A stretch of 64,000 nucleotides of DNA, from contig NZ_LT828648.1 of NCBI RefSeq assembly GCF_900169565.1, positions 3,756,501 to 3,820,500 on the forward strand. Direction: 5' to 3'. Position numbers and translations under genes: made by a program. How positions within the stretch are numbered: position 1 is the first letter of the stretch; each line of letters opens with the position of its first letter. Under the pieces are notes generated by a model, which ran no database searches, was not told the DNA's origin, and saw nothing but the letters and a program-made list of their open reading frames with translations. Below, one piece after another: positions 50,279 to 58,097 of this stretch. This DNA comes from Nitrospira japonica (GTDB taxonomy: Bacteria > Nitrospirota > Nitrospiria > Nitrospirales > Nitrospiraceae).

Positions 50279-50451
50279 GCAATGCTCCTCGTGTAAGACC
50301 GCGTCCCGCCCTTGTCGGCCGGTTCATATGTCATGACGAACGGAGCCGTCGAAAGTCTTAACCGTAGACGAACACGACAGCCGGAATGAGAGGACGAAGC
50401 GCGCCGAGCCGAATGTGCGGGAATGAACCAGGGGGGAATGATCGAACCGCG

Positions 50452-51414
50452 CTAATGGAGAATGATCACGTAACTGGAGATGTTAACGACCCTCGCATGC
50501 GTGGCATCGGCAAGGGAGGCCACGACGGCGGCGGGATTGTCGAGTCGGTAATTACCGCTGACGCGGATCGCGTTCAACCTCGGATCGGTGACGAGAATGA
50601 CGCCCGAATGGTGCCGATCGAGTTCGGCGAGCACGTCCCCGAGCGGCTGATCATGAAATCGGATGCGACCCTCAACCCAGGCGAATGCGTCGCCAGGATC
50701 CACACGACGCACCGGCTCCATTCCACGAGACGTGACGCGCACGAGATCCCCTGCGTGAAGATGGATTTCCTCCTGCCCCTCCCCGGAGCGGCGGACAGCC
50801 ACTTCGCCATGGTGGACGGTCACGATGGAGGCGTCGGACTCGCGCCGCATGGAGAACCCCGTCCCGACGACTCGCGCAACGGCCTCCCCGCCGGCCAACT
50901 CAAACGTCCGCCGCGGGTCTTTACTGACGTCGACATACGTTTCCCCTTTCAGCAATTCGACTCTGCGGGCCTCCGGCGTGAACTGAAGCGCGACCGCGGA
51001 TCCGCTGTTCAGAACCGCCGTCGATCCATCCGAGAACGACAGCCGCTCGCGCTCCCCGACGCCGGTGCGGTGGTCGGACTGCCAGGCCACGCGAATGGCG
51101 GTCAGGTTCATCAATCCCACGGCCAGCAGCGCGCAGGCTGCGATCGCCGCATATCGCTTCCATGGCCGAGTTTTTCGCTGCTCGATGACCTCGCAGGCCG
51201 CCTGTCCATGGCGGGCCACGGACGCGGTAAATTCCGGAGACTCCCACATGGCGACGACGGCACGGTAAGCCCCGGCATGACTGGGATCGGCCGCCCGCCA
51301 GGCGTCGAAGGCGCGGCGGTCGGATTCACCGACGCCCGCCTCCTTCAGGCGCAGGAACCAATCCAAGGCCTGTTCCATCGGCCGGCTGAGCGCCGGGGTT
51401 CGATCAGAGCGCAT
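50452..51414 (-). CDS. FecR-family anti-sigma / sigma-regulator (cassette 2)
   Basis: 320 residues: cytoplasmic N-terminal region (WFLRLKEAGVGESDRRAF), one membrane helix (about 88-104), periplasmic FecR domain (LSFSDGSTAVLNSGS, VVGTGFSMR) and a C-terminal part. It overlaps the sigma gene by 11 bases, indicating coupled translation and a one-to-one partnership. It should couple receptor 2 to that sigma factor. Confidence 0.93.
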   Translation of the reverse strand: MRSDRTPALSRPMEQALDWFLRLKEAGVGESDRRAFDAWRAADPSHAGAYRAVVAMWESPEFTASVARHGQAACEVIEQRKTRPWKRYAAIAACALLAVGLMNLTAIRVAWQSDHRTGVGERERLSFSDGSTAVLNSGSAVALQFTPEARRVELLKGETYVDVSKDPRRTFELAGGEAVARVVGTGFSMRRESDASIVTVHHGEVAVRRSGEGQEEIHLHAGDLVRVTSRGMEPVRRVDPGDAFAWVEGRIRFHDQPLGDVLAELDRHHSGVILVTDPRLNAIRVSGNYRLDNPAAVVASLADATHARVVNISSYVIILH

Positions 51415-51934
51415 CCTTCTCCACCATAGCGGCCAAACAGTGCGCCACCGCGAAGCGAATATCGTTGTAGACCGTGCTTTCGGACACCCCGAGTTGCGCG
51501 GCGATCTCGGGATATCCCAATCCCTGGATCTTGTTCAGGAGCAGCATCCTCCGCGCGCGAACCGGCAACGTCGACAATGCCGCGTCGAACAAGGCCAACC
51601 GCTGCCCGTCCATCGTCTGCGTTTCCGGAGACGGCTGCGCCGAGGGCACGGCCGTCAGCGTATCCGCTTCGGCGGCGTCGTTCATGAAGCCCCGACGGAG
51701 CCGCTCGCGCCGGATGTAGTCGATCGCCAGATTGCGGGCGGTTTGATACAGAAAGTTCTGAAGATTGAGAATCGGACGCGCGTCTAACGCCTGGGAGACC
51801 CTCAGGTAGGCTTCATGCGCGAGGTCCTCGGCCGTGTGGCGGCACCCCACCATGCGTGCGATCGTCGACACGAGGGTGTGGCGGTGCGTCACGAACAATT
51901 GTTCGAGCATGGATGTCCGGCTATTCTCGTTCAT
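51404..51934 (-). CDS. ECF sigma factor, FecI type (cassette 2)
   Basis: 176 residues. Region 2 (AEDLAHEAYLRVSQA, NFLYQTARNLAIDYIRRERLRRG) and region 4 (LGYPEIAAQLGVSESTVYNDIRFAV) place it in the FecI-type iron-regulation group; the short region 2 sequence resembles PvdS/FpvI-like sigmas. It is first in its cassette, with 185 bases between it and the stop of receptor 3. Confidence 0.94.
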   Translation of the reverse strand: MNENSRTSMLEQLFVTHRHTLVSTIARMVGCRHTAEDLAHEAYLRVSQALDARPILNLQNFLYQTARNLAIDYIRRERLRRGFMNDAAEADTLTAVPSAQPSPETQTMDGQRLALFDAALSTLPVRARRMLLLNKIQGLGYPEIAAQLGVSESTVYNDIRFAVAHCLAAMVEKDAL

Positions 51935-52119
51935 AGAAGAAGACGAATGAGCCCCTGCCGAGTCTTAATCACGCCGGGAAACTGGCACTATGGGGTACCC
52001 GTCACCAGGAGGCCATGTTCAGCCGCCGGAAGACTCAAATAGTTTCCGAGGCCGTGCTGCCAAGGGCTGGTCTGAACGAGGAAAAGAGAGAGTGGCGCTG
52101 CCGCAGTCCGTCCGGGTCT

Positions 52120-54633
52120 TCACCATTTATACGCCACGGTGCCGACGACCGTCCGGAGTTCGTTGTACGTACACGTTTGCCCTTCGTTGAAGCAGGCGAA
52201 GGTGTGCCGGTTAAAGATGTTGGTGACGTTCAGGGCGAACCGCCACTGTTTCCAGAGATAGTCGACGACGGCGTCTCCGAGCACGTAGCTCGGCACCTTG
52301 ATGGTGTTGGCTCTATCCGCGTAAGTGTGGCCCGTATAGCGGGCTCCGCCACCAAATCCGAACCCTTTCAGCAGACCTTCCGGAAACGTATATTTCACCC
52401 ACATCGATCCGAATTGCGGGGGCGTCTGGATGAACATTTTCCCCTGTTCCACCGGATCCGTCGTTTCCAGGATTTTCGTATCCAGGAACGTATACGCGGC
52501 GATGATGTCCAGACCGGAATCGAGGCTGGCGCTCCCTTCGAACTCGACACCCCGGGACCTGGCTTTGCCCCGCTGGACCGGCAAGAAGGTTCCGGGATCG
52601 GTCTGGACGTAGTTCTCCCTGGTCAGATCGAAGACGGCCGCCGTCACGAACGCCCTCGTACGGGGAATCTGATACTTGATGCCGGCCTCGTATTGCATCC
52701 CGGTTTCCGGCTTGAATTGCTGCCCGCCCGGATTGACTCCGATCGAGGGCAGGAAAAACGTCGAGTAACTGATATACGGCGCGAGACCCGTTTGAAAGAG
52801 GTAGGTCAAGGCCGCGCGGCCGGTGAGTTTTTTATCGGTTTGACTCTGGTTCGTATTGGCGAGCAGATCCGCTGTTTCATTCTTGGCCCAGTCGTGGCGG
52901 ATGCCACCCGTCAGGAGCCACTGGTCGTATTTCACCTGGTCCTGCACGTACACGCCGGTTTGATACTGCGTAAACTCCTGGTTGCTGTTGAAATACGGAA
53001 TGACCCCCGGCGTGCCGTAATCATATCGGTTAAACACGTCGACGGAAGACGCCTCGGCAAACTGCCGTTGTAACGCAAATGTCGTACGCCAAAAATCGAC
53101 ACCACCCAGGACGGAGTGGTGTAGGGATCCCGTGGAAAACTTACCGTGCAACTGGTTGTCCATCGCCAGGCCGCCCAATCTTCCGACGTCGCTCCATTCG
53201 TCGCGGAGACCGGTCCGCTGGTCCGGCTCCAGGGCAAAGATATAGGTTGTCGCCTGATTGACATTGTTCTGGTTGTAGCGGACTTTCTGAAGAAAATTCC
53301 AATTGCCGGCAAATTCATGACGAAACTCGTAGCCGACGTGATATTCGGAGCGGTTATAGTGGTCGGTGCTGGGCTGGCCGCCGAACCGGTGCGGCGTCAC
53401 GACGCCGTTCGGATTGGGAAGCAACGTCCCCGACGAAGGCAACCACTGCAGCGCGTTGACGTTGTCCTTCTGATACGTGGCCAGAAACGTCAGGCTGCTT
53501 CTGGAGGACATGCGCCAGGTCAGCGCCGGTGCGACAAAGATGCGATCGTACGGCACATGATCGATTTGGGTGCCGCTCTCACGGAAGAGGCCGGTCAGGC
53601 GAAAGGACAACGTGTCGCTCTCGGTGATTTTCCCGCCGAAGTCGAACCGGCCTTCATAGCGGTTGAAATTGCCCACGACCATCTGGACGTCGCGCACGGG
53701 GTCCAGCGTCGGCCGCTTCGTGATGAAGTTGAGCAGCCCGCCCGGACTCCCTTGCCCGTACAGAAACGACGCGGGACCTCGCAGCACGTCCACCTGTTCC
53801 GCGCCGTACGGCTCCAGATTGTAGGTCGTACCGAACGAGGGGTTGCGAAGCTGCAAGCCGTCCTTGAACAGTCCGTCGGTTGAACTCTCGAAACCACGCA
53901 GCCGGAGCCAGGTGAGACGAGGTTCGAACCCGGACGGCTCGCCTTGCACGCCCGCGGTATATCGTAGCGCTTCGGCCATCGTATTGACCTCCTGCGATTG
54001 CATCCGTCCGCGGGTGATGACCGAGACGGACTGGGGCGTTTCGAGCAGCGGGATATCGCTTTTCGTCGCGCTATTCGTCTCCTCGGCCACGTAGGACATG
54101 CCGGGGTCGCGCATCCGCACGTCCTTCACCACGACTTCTTGCACCTTCAGCGGCTTGGTGTCGGCGCGCCCGGACCCTTCCGGCGGTCCCGATGCGCCCT
54201 GAGGTTGCACCTCCGGCGCCGCGATAATGGGCGGAGGAACGACGGCCCCTTCCTCCTGCACCAGCGTGACCGTGCGCGGCTGGGTAACGCGAAAACTCAG
54301 TCCCGTGCCGGAGAGCAGTTCTTTCAACGCTTTCTCCGGCTCCAGCGATCCCGTCACACCTTGGCTCCTGACGTTGTCGGCCATGTCCGCGCTGTAGAAC
54401 ACCTGCCAGCTGCTTTGCTCGGCGAACGCCGTGAGCGCGCCGGTAAGCTGTTGCGGTGGAATGTCGAACCGTACCGAGTCCCCTTTCGCGACGCGAATCA
54501 ATCCGGGTAGCGCGGTTTCTTCGTTCGAGAGGCCATGTCCGTTCGCTCGGACAGGCCAGGCCGTCATCATCAGGAAAAACGGAATCCCCAAGCCGACGAT
54601 CAGTCGAAACCCCACGTTGCCGATTCTCTTCAC
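52120..54633 (-). CDS. TonB-dependent siderophore receptor with STN signalling domain (receptor 3)
   Basis: 837 residues from the GTG at 54633, chosen because GGAGG lies just upstream; an ATG at 54672 is in frame but lacks a site. Signal peptide to about residue 31, STN domain (FDIPPQQLTGALTAFAEQ), a Pro/Ala-rich linker, TonB-box-like QEVVVKD, plug and barrel ending in KW. Near the C-terminus, two Cys (FACFNEGQTC) precede RTVVG, an arrangement common in ferrichrome/hydroxamate-type receptors of the FhuA/FpvA group. Unlike receptors 1, 2 and 4, the linker is not an Ala/Gly/Val hydrophobic run. Confidence 0.94.
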   Translation of the reverse strand: MKRIGNVGFRLIVGLGIPFFLMMTAWPVRANGHGLSNEETALPGLIRVAKGDSVRFDIPPQQLTGALTAFAEQSSWQVFYSADMADNVRSQGVTGSLEPEKALKELLSGTGLSFRVTQPRTVTLVQEEGAVVPPPIIAAPEVQPQGASGPPEGSGRADTKPLKVQEVVVKDVRMRDPGMSYVAEETNSATKSDIPLLETPQSVSVITRGRMQSQEVNTMAEALRYTAGVQGEPSGFEPRLTWLRLRGFESSTDGLFKDGLQLRNPSFGTTYNLEPYGAEQVDVLRGPASFLYGQGSPGGLLNFITKRPTLDPVRDVQMVVGNFNRYEGRFDFGGKITESDTLSFRLTGLFRESGTQIDHVPYDRIFVAPALTWRMSSRSSLTFLATYQKDNVNALQWLPSSGTLLPNPNGVVTPHRFGGQPSTDHYNRSEYHVGYEFRHEFAGNWNFLQKVRYNQNNVNQATTYIFALEPDQRTGLRDEWSDVGRLGGLAMDNQLHGKFSTGSLHHSVLGGVDFWRTTFALQRQFAEASSVDVFNRYDYGTPGVIPYFNSNQEFTQYQTGVYVQDQVKYDQWLLTGGIRHDWAKNETADLLANTNQSQTDKKLTGRAALTYLFQTGLAPYISYSTFFLPSIGVNPGGQQFKPETGMQYEAGIKYQIPRTRAFVTAAVFDLTRENYVQTDPGTFLPVQRGKARSRGVEFEGSASLDSGLDIIAAYTFLDTKILETTDPVEQGKMFIQTPPQFGSMWVKYTFPEGLLKGFGFGGGARYTGHTYADRANTIKVPSYVLGDAVVDYLWKQWRFALNVTNIFNRHTFACFNEGQTCTYNELRTVVGTVAYKW

Positions 54634-54787
54634 ATATCCTCCGTGCCATGCTTCACCAGTGGAAGGACCCACGAGCCTCGAGGCGGCTTCGGAAGTTCAC
54701 TTGTTGACGTGGGCACGGGTAATAGACGATGAACCACGAGAAAACCGGACGGGAATTTTTAGGAGAAAGTCAAAACGAGGTGAGGCT

Positions 54788-55816
54788 TCAGCGGAGAAAT
54801 ACGTATCGGTTGGTCATATGAACGGTCGTCACCGGCAATGTCCGTTCAATTGCGGCCACTGCGGAATCCAGCCGATCGAGATCGAAGACGCCGCTGACGC
54901 GGTGATTGGAAAGGCTTGGGCTCAACAACATGATATGGCCGGGTCGGTACCGGTTGATCTCGTCCACGACGGTCGCCAGGGGAGTGCCCTCGAAAATTAA
55001 TTTGTTCCGTTGCCAGGCTGTGGCCAGGTGCGTATCGACCCGTTGAACCGGGCCGACTCCTAGCGCCGGGCCGAACTGCAAACGCTGGCCAGCCTCGAGG
55101 CGGACCGGTTCGTCCCCGCCCGACCGTCCTGGTAAGGCACGAATTTCCACGATGCCTTCGATAACCGTGACGACCGTCGTATCCGGCATTTTGCGGACCA
55201 TGAATTCCGTACCGACCGCGCGCACGTTGCCGTCATCCGTCGTCACAACGAAGGGGCGTGAGATATCCTTCGCAACCTGGAAATCCGCCTCCCCTTCCAA
55301 CACATCCACTCTCCGCGTGGAATCGGTAAACCGAATGGCGACCGCCGCTTGCGTATTGAGTTGGAGAAGGCTGCCGTCGGCCAGCCTGGCTGTTTCCTGA
55401 TCACCGGTCCCCGTCCGGTAATCCGCAGAAAAGCGCGCGAAGAACCCGGACTGCAGCACGACGGTGATGGCGATCGCCGACAGCGTGGCCGCGATGGCGC
55501 ACCACGCGACCCGGGGTCGCGCAGTCGCACGTCGCCCTCTTCCGGCACTTGCCACAGTCGACGAGGCCGGTGCGGACTTCGTCGAAAGAAACTCGGCCGA
55601 TGGCTCGGCGACATGGGAACGCAGGCCTTCCAAGCCGATCCACAGACGTTCCACCTTTAGAAAAGCCTCTTCATGGTCCGGGCTAAGACGTCGCCACGCA
55701 TTGACCGCGTCATGATCGGCTTCCGTAGCATCGCCGGACGTCAGCCTGACGATCCAGGTCACGGCTTCAGTTTCCAGACGCTCCTGTTCATCGCCCGTTG
55801 GATCAGGTCCGGACAT
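54788..55816 (-). CDS. FecR-family anti-sigma / sigma-regulator (cassette 3)
   Basis: 342 residues from the ATG at 55816. The frame is open to 55876, where only TTG or GTG starts are available. It has a cytoplasmic region (WIVRLTSGDATEADHDAVNAW), a membrane helix (about 105-122), the FecR domain (ARLADGSLLQLNTQA, VGTEFMVRK) and the C-terminal part. It pairs with the sigma factor upstream and receptor 3 downstream. The exact N-terminus is uncertain. Confidence 0.91.
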   Translation of the reverse strand: MSGPDPTGDEQERLETEAVTWIVRLTSGDATEADHDAVNAWRRLSPDHEEAFLKVERLWIGLEGLRSHVAEPSAEFLSTKSAPASSTVASAGRGRRATARPRVAWCAIAATLSAIAITVVLQSGFFARFSADYRTGTGDQETARLADGSLLQLNTQAAVAIRFTDSTRRVDVLEGEADFQVAKDISRPFVVTTDDGNVRAVGTEFMVRKMPDTTVVTVIEGIVEIRALPGRSGGDEPVRLEAGQRLQFGPALGVGPVQRVDTHLATAWQRNKLIFEGTPLATVVDEINRYRPGHIMLLSPSLSNHRVSGVFDLDRLDSAVAAIERTLPVTTVHMTNRYVFLR

Positions 55817-55933
55817 AGACCACCACCATCCATGGATACGCCAGTTCAAGTACGACACTTCAGCCCTTCCGATCAAGAGGCGCCTTCTACAAGACGTTTC
55901 ATCGGCGAATAACCAGATCGCTCGAGCGCGGCA

Positions 55934-56443
55934 TCAGCGGGAGGCCTCCTTCATCCGTCGCCGGCAATGGTTCAATGCCCGCGCGATGTTCTTTTCCACG
56001 GTGCTGAGACTGATGTCGAGACGGCCCGCAATGGCTCGATGAGGCAGCCCTTCGAATCGATTGAGTGAGAAAATACGCCGGCAGAGTGGCGAGAGTTCCT
56101 CCAAGGCCGCCAACGCGGTCGCCAATTCCTCCTTGGCCAGTAACGCCGCTTCGGGGGTGGAAGCGCCATCGGGATGATCCAGCACGCCTTCCTCCCGATC
56201 CTCCATCGACGAGCGCCGCCGCGCGCGTGCGCGCAGATGATCGGTCGCCAGATTGGCGGCGATCCGAAACACGTAGGTGCGAAAGTTTTCGATGGCCTGG
56301 AGATCAGGCAGCTGGGCCAGCCGTAGAAAGGTTTCCTGCGTCAGATCCGCCGCCGTCGCCTCACACGACACGCGACTTGCCAGAAAGCGCTGCACGTCCG
56401 GGGCGTGATCGCTGAACAGATGGGCAAGATCGTGGCCGCTCAT
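55934..56443 (-). CDS. ECF sigma factor, FecI type (cassette 3)
   Basis: 169 residues from the ATG at 56443, which has GAGGA upstream; an in-frame start at 56506 would add residues unlike the family. Region 2 (AADLTQETFLRLAQL, RTYVFRIAANLATDHLR) and region 4 (LPHRAIAGRLDISLSTVEKNIARAL) are clear. First gene of cassette 3; 289 bases separate it from the PepSY gene of the neighbouring cassette. That gap contains A- and T-runs but no gene I can see. Confidence 0.92.
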   Translation of the reverse strand: MSGHDLAHLFSDHAPDVQRFLASRVSCEATAADLTQETFLRLAQLPDLQAIENFRTYVFRIAANLATDHLRARARRRSSMEDREEGVLDHPDGASTPEAALLAKEELATALAALEELSPLCRRIFSLNRFEGLPHRAIAGRLDISLSTVEKNIARALNHCRRRMKEASR

Positions 56444-56732
56444 GGCAATATCCTCGGGAAAGGATCCCGGCGCGCATATACGCTCCGGTCCCCTCAAAAC
56501 CGTCATCGGCAGACCAGGTCCTAGGCTGCGAGGCCGTCACGAGTCGGGTCACGCGGAGGTGGATCCGTAATGTAGGAATACCAAGCATTGAGGTACCCCA
56601 CTGATCAGACGTTTCAGAAAGACAAAACCGCACTGACCGCAGAAAAAAACAGCGGCCGAATCGAACAATCCAAATAATCGGAATTAGAGAGCGTTTGGAC
56701 GCTGGCTTGCGGAAGGACCTCCGGTCGTCCGT

Positions 56733-57983
56733 CTAATGAGACGCCAGGGAATTGCGCGAAGAATTGTTCGGCGCGGTCGTCAAGGCGCTCAGGGTGCCGC
56801 GCCGCTTCAACCAAATCACGATTCCTGTGACCGAAAGCCCAGCGACGGCCAGCCCCATGAGTGAAATGAAGATGCGACCGGGTACGCCGGCGATACGGCC
56901 GCTGTGGAGCGGGAACTGGAGTTGGAGAAACATGTCGCCTGCAGTTCCAGTTCCGGGAATCAACTCACCGAGGTAGGCGCCGTCCGTCCCGTCGATATAG
57001 ATCCTCCGCACGCCGAACCCTCCGGACCCGTGATCGTTGCCGGGTTGGAAAAATCTCACCTGGTAGATGCCGTACCGGGCGTTGTAAGAGATGCTCCCCA
57101 CCGGCTCGGTCCAGCCCTTGAGCCGAGCCTCTTCCTGACCTCTGGCGATCGCGGCGGCGTAGTCGAGCGTCGGCTCCAGGGGATTGTTCAAGGGCCGTTG
57201 CACCCGCACATCGAACGGGCTCGGAGTCACGGTCGTCATCGTCGACACGACCGGGCGGACGATCTCCCGGTTCAGATTCAAGTACACCGCGCTCATCGCC
57301 AGGACTAACAACATGCCCCAGGTCCACAAGCCACCGGCCCGATGCAGGTCGAAATTCAGTTGATAGCGGCTGCCCAGGCGAATCGCGAAGGATTTTCGCC
57401 ATCGTTGCCGGTCGGGAAAGGAAATGGCCAGGGCGACACAGCAGTCGAACAGCCAGATCAGCGCAACCCCGCCCATAAACCAGTGGCCCCAACGGTTCTG
57501 ACCGGCGAAATTGGGGATGTGCAAGGTATAGTGGAGGCGATAGAGAAACGCCATGAGATGTTCCCGGTCCACGGCCACCGCACCCCACTCGCGACGGCCT
57601 AGCTCCCTCCCCGTTCCCGGATCGAGAAAGACCTGGTTATAGTCCAAGCGATAGAGTTTCCCCGTCTGGTGATCCACACGCGGCTGCACGCCGAACAGCA
57701 GCGACCGGCCCGGCTCGGTTTGCAAAGGCACGTTGCTGACACGCACGCGAGGATCGGCGGTTTCAATGCGGGCCGCCAACTCGAGGTAGGGAATCGCCGG
57801 GCCGGTCGTGTCCGCATCGAACAGATGGGTGTTGAGCCATTCATCGATTTCATGGTCCCAGGAAATGACCGTGCCCGTCAGCCCGGACATGAACAGGAAC
57901 AGGGCAGTCAGCAACCCGGCCCACCGATGGATCACGACACCCAAGATACGCATGTGGATCACGTATTTGAACCCGACGCCCAT
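56733..57983 (-). CDS. PepSY-associated membrane protein, putative ferrisiderophore reductase (cassette 4)
   Basis: 416 residues. The ATG at 57983 follows GGGGAG; the frame is open to 58055. It has four membrane helices: near residues 18-38 (RWAGLLTALFLFMSGLTG), about 170-190, about 230-250 (GLWTWGMLLVLAMSAVYL) and about 370-392. Conserved His residues occur in VIHRWAG, YRLHYTLHIP and DLHRAGG. It resembles the PepSY_TM family more than its counterpart at 42074-43213 does. It lies 114 bases after receptor 4 and is probably cotranscribed, supplying an inner-membrane iron-reduction or release step. Confidence 0.88.
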   Translation of the reverse strand: MGVGFKYVIHMRILGVVIHRWAGLLTALFLFMSGLTGTVISWDHEIDEWLNTHLFDADTTGPAIPYLELAARIETADPRVRVSNVPLQTEPGRSLLFGVQPRVDHQTGKLYRLDYNQVFLDPGTGRELGRREWGAVAVDREHLMAFLYRLHYTLHIPNFAGQNRWGHWFMGGVALIWLFDCCVALAISFPDRQRWRKSFAIRLGSRYQLNFDLHRAGGLWTWGMLLVLAMSAVYLNLNREIVRPVVSTMTTVTPSPFDVRVQRPLNNPLEPTLDYAAAIARGQEEARLKGWTEPVGSISYNARYGIYQVRFFQPGNDHGSGGFGVRRIYIDGTDGAYLGELIPGTGTAGDMFLQLQFPLHSGRIAGVPGRIFISLMGLAVAGLSVTGIVIWLKRRGTLSALTTAPNNSSRNSLASH

Positions 57984-58097
57984 AGACTCCCCGGCATCAC
58001 CACAGGACGCCCTCATAGAGTATGACGTTTTTGCCGGCGAATACCCCCTTCGCATCCCTGCGTGGTATTTGAGCCCGGGTGACGTAATGTTGTCAGA

